The position numbers were made by a program, and so were the translations under genes. This document shows positions 59,321-64,000 of a stretch of DNA of 64,000 nt, in pieces; position 1 is the stretch's first letter, and every line of letters begins with the position of its first letter. Under the pieces are notes generated by a model. That model worked only from the letters and a program-made list of their open reading frames with translations, had not been told where the DNA came from and did not search any database. Source of the stretch: an uncultured Bacteroidia bacterium (GTDB lineage Bacteria > Bacteroidota > Bacteroidia > Bacteroidales > F082); the NCBI GenBank assembly GCA_902801625.1, contig CADCJI010000010.1:22419-86418 (forward strand), read 5' to 3'.

Positions 59321-59968
59321 CTATTTAGTAAATACATACCTTAATATATTCGCACCCATTTTCAGGGCTTTTTCGCGCGTCTCTTGCGAGTCGTGATGCA
59401 CACGTTGGTCTTCCCAACCATCGCCGAGGTCGCATTCGTAGGTAAAGATGCACACAATCCGGCCTTCGTAAATCAAGGCGAAAAGTTGGGGCGGTTTGTT
59501 GTCATGCTCGTGAATTTTGGGCAGACCATTCGGAAAGGCATACGGTTTCTTGAAAATCTCATGTGTGTAAGGCAGTTCCACAAAATCCAATTCGGGAAAC
59601 ACCTTCTTCATTTGAGGTTCAATGTATTGCCGGATGCCGTAGTTATCGTCAATGTGCAGGAAGCCGCCCGCCAACATGTAGTTACGCAGGTTTTGCGCCT
59701 CGGCGGCATCGAAGACCACGTTGCCATGACCCGTCATGTAGACGTAAGGATAGTTGAACAAGTCAGGAGACGAAGGCTCTACCGTCGGCACATTTGGGTT
59801 GATGTCGGTGCCAATCTCCTGATTGCAGAAACGCACCAAGTTGGGCAGCGAGGTCGGGTTGCCATACCAGTCGCCTCCCCCACGGTATTTCAGCAATGCG
59901 ATGTTGAGTTGCTGAGCCGAGGCAACGAACGAGAACGTCAGCAATATGGCAATCAATAGTTTCTTCAT
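59321..59968 (-). CDS. DUF4159 secreted protein
   Basis: A 215-residue protein with signal peptide (ending FVASAQ). LNIALLKYRGGGDWYGNPT, YVYMTGHGNVVF and GGFLHIDDNYGI are typical of DUF4159, a glutamine-amidotransferase-like fold of unknown role, usually found with MoxR/vWA genes. Here it is next to rsmE instead. ATG 59968 overlaps the rsmE stop; the upstream ATG 60001 lies inside rsmE and was not used. Confidence 0.8.
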   Translation of the reverse strand: MKKLLIAILLTFSFVASAQQLNIALLKYRGGGDWYGNPTSLPNLVRFCNQEIGTDINPNVPTVEPSSPDLFNYPYVYMTGHGNVVFDAAEAQNLRNYMLAGGFLHIDDNYGIRQYIEPQMKKVFPELDFVELPYTHEIFKKPYAFPNGLPKIHEHDNKPPQLFALIYEGRIVCIFTYECDLGDGWEDQRVHHDSQETREKALKMGANILRYVFTK

Positions 59969-60672
59969 CTCATTTGGTTGATGAGTTGGATGGTATGGCA
60001 AGCCACGATAGCCGCCGTCTCAGTACGCAGACGTGCCTCGCCCAAGCTGCACGGAACGAAGCCGTTCTCCTTGGCCAAGGCCACTTCCTCGGGACTGAAA
60101 TCACCTTCGGGGCCGATGAGTACCAGCGCGTTTTCACCTTTATTATATAAGTCACAGAGACAGTCTTTCACATCATCGTCAATCCAAGCGATAAACTTCT
60201 GCCCTTCGAAGGGTTGCTTCACCAATTTGTCGAATGACACCAAGTCCTCCACTTTCGGCAGGCGCGACTTGATGCTCTGCTTCATGGCAGCTACCATCAC
60301 CTTCTGGAAACGCTCCACATTGGCGGCGCGGCGCTCAGAATGATACGAGGTGAACAACCTCACTCGGTCGATGCCGATTTCAGTGGCTTTTTCGAGAAAC
60401 CACTCCGTGCGTTCGTTGAGTTTGGTCGGGGCGATGGCGATTTCGAGCTTGAAGCCCCAGTGGTCATACCCTTTGCGTTGGTTTGTCAAGTTGACGGTGG
60501 CCCGCTTGGGCAATGCCTCCACCAACTCGGCGTCGAAGAGAAAGCCTTCGCCGTTGGTGACACAGAAACGCTCACCCTCGGTCATGCGCAGCACCTTGAC
60601 GCAATGCTTCGACTCGTCCTCGGGCAAGGTTGTCAGGCCTTCAGTGGCATTGGGTATGTAAAAGACATTCAT
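59965..60672 (-). CDS. rsmE: 16S rRNA m3U1498 methyltransferase
   Basis: A 235-residue SPOUT methyltransferase with the PUA-like N-terminal domain (ESKHCVKVLRMTEGE), EKATEIGIDRV, and the knotted C-terminal ALVLIGPEGDFSPEEV and LGEARLRTETAAIVA. It methylates U1498 in the 30S subunit. The open frame extends to 60717 through 15 residues (KETHSMRLYRWDK) that come from a REP-A repeat, so I place the start at 60672. Confidence 0.92.
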   Translation of the reverse strand: MNVFYIPNATEGLTTLPEDESKHCVKVLRMTEGERFCVTNGEGFLFDAELVEALPKRATVNLTNQRKGYDHWGFKLEIAIAPTKLNERTEWFLEKATEIGIDRVRLFTSYHSERRAANVERFQKVMVAAMKQSIKSRLPKVEDLVSFDKLVKQPFEGQKFIAWIDDDVKDCLCDLYNKGENALVLIGPEGDFSPEEVALAKENGFVPCSLGEARLRTETAAIVACHTIQLINQMR

Positions 60673-60684
60673 TTTGTCCCATCT

Positions 60685-60709
60685 GTAGAGACGCATTGAA
60701 TGCGTCTCC
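60685..60709. repeat. REP-A palindrome (copy 8)
   Basis: GTAGAGACGCATTGAATGCG... lies between argS and rsmE in mirror orientation to copy 9. Confidence 0.8.
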
Positions 60710-60731
60710 TTTTTCATTAATTCCTATTTTT

Positions 60732-60755
60732 GAGACGCATTCAATGCGTCTCTAC
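60732..60755. repeat. REP-A palindrome (copy 9)
   Basis: GAGACGCATTCAATGCGTCTCTAC lies 22 bases after copy 8, making the same nested pair as beside the RAYT gene. Confidence 0.8.
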
Positions 60756-60759
60756 AACA

Positions 60760-62571
60760 TTACATTCTATTCGGCATTCCGATACCCAGCAATTCCGAGG
60801 CATTGCGCAGCAAAGCAGCTACCATGTCGCACACCTGTAGACGGAACATGCGGCGGTCGACATCGGGTTCCTTCAAGATGCTGCACTCTTGGTAGAACTG
60901 GTTGAATTCCTTGGCAAGGTCGAAGATGAAGTTGGCAATCATCGCGGGGCTGCGGTTCTCAGCGGCTTGGTTCAGCACCATCGGCCAGCCGTACATCATC
61001 ACGATGATTTCCTTTTCCTTGGGTTGCAATTCGCTAACCTTAATTTCATTTTCGAGCTTGATGCCTTGCTCCTCAGCCTTGCGCAGCACCGAGCAGATAC
61101 GGGCGTGCGTGTATTGCACAAAGGGGCCTGTGTTGCCATTGAAGTCAATGGACTCTGCGGGGTTGAAGAGCATGGTCTTCTTCGGGTCAACCTTGAGGAT
61201 GAAATACTTCAAGGCACCCAGTCCGATGGTGTGATACAGCTTGTCAGCCTCTTCGGGTGAGAGATCCTTAGCCTTGCCAAGTTCATCGGAGACGGCCTTG
61301 GCCGTGGCCACCATCTCGTCCATAAGGTCGTCGGCATCGACCACCGTACCCTCGCGCGACTTCATCTTACCATTGGGCAGCTCCACCATACCGTAGGAAA
61401 GGTGTTCGATATCATTTCCCCACTCGCGACCGAGGCGCACCAACACGCGCTTCAGCACGTCGAAGTGGTAGATTTGTTCATTACCCACGACATAAATCAA
61501 CTTCTCCGGGTCGTATTCCTTGACGCGCAACTGGGCAGTGCCGAGGTCTTGGGTCATATAGACCGAGGTGCCATCGCGTCGGAGCAGGAGTTTCTCATCC
61601 AAACCCTCATCGCGGAGGTCGCACCACACGGAGTTGTCATCACGGCGATAGAGCACGCCTTTTTCGAGGCCTTCCTGCACCAATGCTTTACCAAGCAGAT
61701 AGGTCTGTGATTCGTAGTAAATTTTCTCGAAGGACACGCCCATGCGCTTGTAGGTCACATCGAAGCCGTCGTACACCCATTGGTTCATGGTCTCCCAAAG
61801 GTGACGCACCTCGGGGTCGTTGGCTTCCCATTTCACCAGCATCTCGCGGGCTTCCTGCATCAGCGTGGATTCGGCTTCAGCCTTGACCTTGGCTTCTTCC
61901 TTGGCTTTTTCGTCCAAGGTGTCGTAATTGGCAGGAAGTAAGGATTTCACCTCTTCCTTAAACTTCTTGTCGAACAGCACGTAGAAGTCGCCGATGAGGT
62001 GGTCGCCCTTCTTGCCCGTCGACTCGGGCGTGCAGCCATTGCCCCACTTCAGCCATGCCAACATGCTTTTGCAGATATGGATGCCACGGTCGTTGACCAA
62101 GTTGACACGCACCACCTTTTTGCCATTGGCCTTCATGATCTCCGACACGCTCCAGCCGAGGAGGTTGTTGCGGATATGACCCAAATGCAAGGGTTTGTTC
62201 GTGTTGGGTGAGGAATACTCAATGACCACATTCTTGCCTGAAACGGGTTTGCGACCGAACTCACGGTTCTCGTGGTTTGCTTTGAAGAAATCCATCCAAA
62301 ACTTATCGGAAATCAGCAGGTTGAGGAATCCCTTCACCACATTGAACTTAGCAATCATATCCGACTCCTTGATCATCTCGGCACCCATCTCGTTGGCCAG
62401 TTGCTCAGGGTTGCGGCCTGCCAACTTCCCGAAAGGGAACACCACGATGGTCATGTCGCCCTCAAACTCGGGGCGTGTCTTTTGGAAATTCACCTGCTGC
62501 ACAGGAGGTTCCAATCCGTATAAAGCTTTGAATGACTTTATGAATAAATCTCTTAGTACTTGTTCTAGCAT
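60760..62571 (-). CDS. argS: Arginyl-tRNA synthetase
   Basis: The 603-residue class Ia synthetase has the HIGH-type motif in SSPNTNKPLHLGHIRNNLLG (~119-138) and the KMSK-like GKMKSREGT (~398). FVQYTHARICSVLRK precedes the anticodon-binding DALR domain, ending LLGIGMPNRM. It charges tRNA-Arg. It has its own promoter, divergent from the kinase gene. REP-A copies 8 and 9 lie at its 3' end. Confidence 0.96.
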   Translation of the reverse strand: MLEQVLRDLFIKSFKALYGLEPPVQQVNFQKTRPEFEGDMTIVVFPFGKLAGRNPEQLANEMGAEMIKESDMIAKFNVVKGFLNLLISDKFWMDFFKANHENREFGRKPVSGKNVVIEYSSPNTNKPLHLGHIRNNLLGWSVSEIMKANGKKVVRVNLVNDRGIHICKSMLAWLKWGNGCTPESTGKKGDHLIGDFYVLFDKKFKEEVKSLLPANYDTLDEKAKEEAKVKAEAESTLMQEAREMLVKWEANDPEVRHLWETMNQWVYDGFDVTYKRMGVSFEKIYYESQTYLLGKALVQEGLEKGVLYRRDDNSVWCDLRDEGLDEKLLLRRDGTSVYMTQDLGTAQLRVKEYDPEKLIYVVGNEQIYHFDVLKRVLVRLGREWGNDIEHLSYGMVELPNGKMKSREGTVVDADDLMDEMVATAKAVSDELGKAKDLSPEEADKLYHTIGLGALKYFILKVDPKKTMLFNPAESIDFNGNTGPFVQYTHARICSVLRKAEEQGIKLENEIKVSELQPKEKEIIVMMYGWPMVLNQAAENRSPAMIANFIFDLAKEFNQFYQECSILKEPDVDRRMFRLQVCDMVAALLRNASELLGIGMPNRM

Positions 62572-62593
62572 AATCTAATATTTTACATTGGTG

Positions 62594-62601
62594 CAAAAGT
62601 A
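62594..62601 (-). promoter_or_regulatory. -7 promoter box for argS (TACTTTTG on minus strand)
   Basis: An exact match lies 22 bases before the argS start. Confidence 0.6.
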
Positions 62602-62685
62602 GTAAATAAGCCCCAAATGTGTAACAAAAATCAAGGAAAAAAATACGACTTAAAACGCTTTCACTCTCCATAAGCAAATATTTTG

Positions 62686-62693
62686 TATTTTTG
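62686..62693 (+). promoter_or_regulatory. -7 promoter box (TATTTTTG)
   Basis: An exact match lies 19 bases before ATG 62713 and overrules the in-frame start at 62683. Confidence 0.6.
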
Positions 62694-62712
62694 TCACCTC
62701 AATAGAAACACC

Positions 62713-63363
62713 ATGGAAAATCCGAAATTCGTTATCGCCATCAACCGTGAGTTCGGCTCGGGTGGCAGAGAGATTGCCTACAAGCTCGGCGAGCTGCTCA
62801 ATGTCAATGTTTACGACAAGGCCATTCTTGACACCTTAACCACCAAATTCAACCTGACCGTTGAGGAAATGCAGCGCATCAAAGCTGCCAAACCTAACTG
62901 GTGGAAAGACTTCTGCCGGTTCTATCAACAGTTCGGCGCTGCTGGACAAGGTGGATATACACCGCAAGAAGACCGTGAAGTGACCTCACAGCAGATCTAC
63001 CTTGCCGAGACGCAAATACTCCGCGACTTGGCCTCACAAGAGTCGTGCGTCATCATCGGGCGTTCCGGATTCCATATTTTCAGAAACCATCCTTATGCCA
63101 TGAGAATCTTCTTCATCGCCGACAGGAAAGCCCGTGTGAAACGCGTCATGGAAAAGTTTGCCTTGGACGAGGACGCCGCCAGCATGCGCATCGATAAAAT
63201 TGACGAGGCTCGCGACACCTACACGCAGACTGTCACGGGCGTTTCGCGTTACGATGCCCGCAACTACGACTTCGTATTCAACGTCACCCAGTTCCCCACC
63301 GACCTCGTGGCGCAGTTTCTCGCCGACAACATCAGGAAGAAGTATCCGTTCATAGTGAAATGA
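62713..63363 (+). CDS. Cytidylate-kinase-like protein
   Basis: A 216-residue P-loop protein of the cytidylate_kin_2 family: AINREFGSGGREIAYKLGEL (Walker A-like, ~9-28), VIIGRSGFHIFRN (~118) and a lid region with RIFFIADRKARVKRVM. It probably phosphorylates a nucleotide or a small metabolite; it is distinct from true Cmk and the substrate is not proven. It is followed by a 12-bp inverted repeat and then the pyrB leader, so a pyrimidine connection is possible but not shown. Confidence 0.82.
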   Translation: MENPKFVIAINREFGSGGREIAYKLGELLNVNVYDKAILDTLTTKFNLTVEEMQRIKAAKPNWWKDFCRFYQQFGAAGQGGYTPQEDREVTSQQIYLAETQILRDLASQESCVIIGRSGFHIFRNHPYAMRIFFIADRKARVKRVMEKFALDEDAASMRIDKIDEARDTYTQTVTGVSRYDARNYDFVFNVTQFPTDLVAQFLADNIRKKYPFIVK

Positions 63364-63430
63364 TCTAAAACCAACCAAAAAACAAGCAAGTATCGATTAT
63401 TCCATTGCCTTTGACCTTGTGAAAGCCCCG

Positions 63431-63476
63431 TTATGAAGAAAATGTAATTCACTTTTTATTTCTTTTTTCTTCATAA
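63431..63476 (+). terminator. Probable hairpin terminator after the kinase gene
   Basis: A 12-bp inverted repeat TTATGAAGAAAA (63431-63442) and TTTTCTTCATAA (63465-63476) with a T-rich spacer. The stem is A/T-rich, so strength is uncertain. Confidence 0.45.
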
Positions 63477-63502
63477 ACTCACCAACAAACCGAAAACTTT
63501 CC

Positions 63503-63510
63503 TATCTTTG
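63503..63510 (+). promoter_or_regulatory. -7 promoter box for the pyrB leader (TATCTTTG)
   Basis: An exact match; the expected transcription start is at or next to the leader ATG 63518. Confidence 0.65.
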
Positions 63511-63517
63511 CAGTCCG

Positions 63518-63661
63518 ATGAAGTACTTAAACAAGCCATCGGAAAAGATTATCTGCACGGAATCAATTGGTTCCACAAAAATGAATTTCCTACTTTTTCA
63601 TATTGACGGTCACATTGTCGACCGTCTTTTTTTTGCCAAGTTCAACAAACTAAATCGATAA
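63518..63661 (+). CDS. pyrB leader peptide candidate
   Basis: A 47-codon open frame lies between the promoter and pyrB. It starts MKYLNKPSEK, runs through a U-rich stretch (codons for NFLLF), covers the terminator hairpin and ends 4 bases before the pyrB ATG. This is the same arrangement as the 44-codon leader of E. coli pyrBI, where leader translation coupled to UTP-sensitive transcription prevents termination. Translation here is unproven; the start would be nearly leaderless. Confidence 0.5.
   Translation: MKYLNKPSEKIICTESIGSTKMNFLLFHIDGHIVDRLFFAKFNKLNR
63605..63634 (+). terminator. Attenuator hairpin in the pyrB leader
   Basis: GACGGTC (63605-63611) pairs with GACCGTC (63620-63626), followed by eight T. 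It lies between the promoter and pyrB, and is preceded by a U-rich tract (about 63585-63600) and a smaller hairpin GGAATCAATTGGTTCC (63559-63574). Confidence 0.7.
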
Positions 63662-63665
63662 GCCT

Positions 63666-64000
63666 ATGTCAATTTCACTGAAAAACCGCAGCTTGATTTC
63701 CATCAGCGACTACACGCCTGAGGAAATCTGCCATGTCCTCGACATCGCCGAAGACTTCGAGAAAAACCCGCACCAGAACCTGCTGAACGGGCGCATCATC
63801 GCCTCACTGTTCTTCGAGCCTTCCACTCGTACCCGCCTAAGCTTTGAAACAGCCATCCAACTCTTGGGAGGCAACGTCATCGGCTTCAGCAGCACCGCCG
63901 GAACGAGCATCCAGAAGGGCGAATCCCTCGCCGACACCATCACCATGGTGGCCAGCTATGCCGACCTCATCGTCATGCGCAACCCCATCGAAGGCTCGGC
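63666..64000 (+). CDS. pyrB: Aspartate carbamoyltransferase catalytic subunit (partial)
   Basis: The first 111 residues are inside the window; the gene runs off the right edge. SLISISDYTPEEICHVLDIA is the usual N-terminus and FFEPSTRTRLSFETA (about residues 50-64) holds the carbamoyl-phosphate-binding STRTR motif; GTSIQKGESLADTI follows with the loop Lys. It makes carbamoyl-aspartate in pyrimidine synthesis. Expression appears to be controlled by the leader attenuator. Confidence 0.95.
   Translation, partial: MSISLKNRSLISISDYTPEEICHVLDIAEDFEKNPHQNLLNGRIIASLFFEPSTRTRLSFETAIQLLGGNVIGFSSTAGTSIQKGESLADTITMVASYADLIVMRNPIEGS

Noticed and set aside
19484-60755. Repeated palindromes as a CRISPR array
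   Set aside because: The repeats are dispersed singly or in pairs, not regularly spaced, and no cas gene is present.

Overview
The window is a gene-dense chromosome segment from a member of the Bacteroidota, most likely an uncultured, non-model Bacteroidales lineage. Three things point there. More than 20 promoters carry the Bacteroidetes -7 signature TAnnTTTG while Shine-Dalgarno sites are mostly absent. It encodes type IX secretion system (T9SS) parts (PorU, PorV, a GldJ-like lipoprotein) and cargo with type A sorting domains. The housekeeping proteins (Ffh, FolD, GcvT, ArgS, MurF, AnmK, PyrB) are ordinary for the phylum. No tRNA, rRNA or CRISPR array was seen.

Region 1 (1-7.6 kb) is an accessory island. 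Small gene modules are separated by four copies of a ~50 bp element made of a stem-loop, a T-rich tract and a TTTG promoter box, so each copy could end one module and start the next. The modules hold two uracil-DNA-glycosylase-like proteins around a triple zinc-knuckle protein; a three-gene operon with a truncated FtsZ-like GTPase; a RhuM-Fic fusion; an orphan; then a GIY-YIG nuclease and a WYL regulator/DnaQ-like exonuclease pair. The content resembles defence or conflict genes, but this is inference.

Region 2 (8-19.5 kb) holds a beta carbonic anhydrase behind a palindromic operator, a YtcJ-type amidohydrolase lipoprotein, a short UvrA-like ATPase, a small T9SS cargo protein, a Cthe_2159-type beta-helix protein, an HD hydrolase, a Fur-family regulator, a secreted orphan, GcvT and a lipoprotein. 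Region 3 (19.5-32.8 kb) has a Ca/Na antiporter, YggS, Ffh, FolD, secreted and OmpA-type envelope proteins, an SGNH lipoprotein, rhomboid, two EamA transporters around a SpoU methyltransferase, a secreted EEP phosphatase, a REP-associated transposase (RAYT) and a GNAT acetyltransferase.

Region 4 (32.8-51.8 kb) is the T9SS/cell-wall block: MFS transporter, a PorV paralogue behind a structured RNA, Hsp20, porin, Gate-domain membrane protein, PorV, two tandem PorU-like C25 proteases, divergent GldJ, then MurF and AnmK. Region 5 (51.8-64 kb) has an ORF6N/PLD protein, surface polysaccharide genes (flippase, methyltransferase, glycosyltransferase), a C10 cysteine protease with a T9SS sorting domain, RsmE with a DUF4159 protein, ArgS, a cytidylate-kinase-like protein and the start of pyrB behind an attenuator-like leader.

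At least four families of palindromic REP-like repeats are spread over the core part. Several are read in-frame as pieces of proteins (inside an EamA loop, in a glycosyltransferase linker, at the C-terminus of another EamA protein). The best candidates for undescribed biology are the FtsZ-like operon with the module-separating promoter elements, the in-frame REPs, the duplicated PorU/PorV set, the pyrB leader, and the structured RNA upstream of the PorV paralogue.
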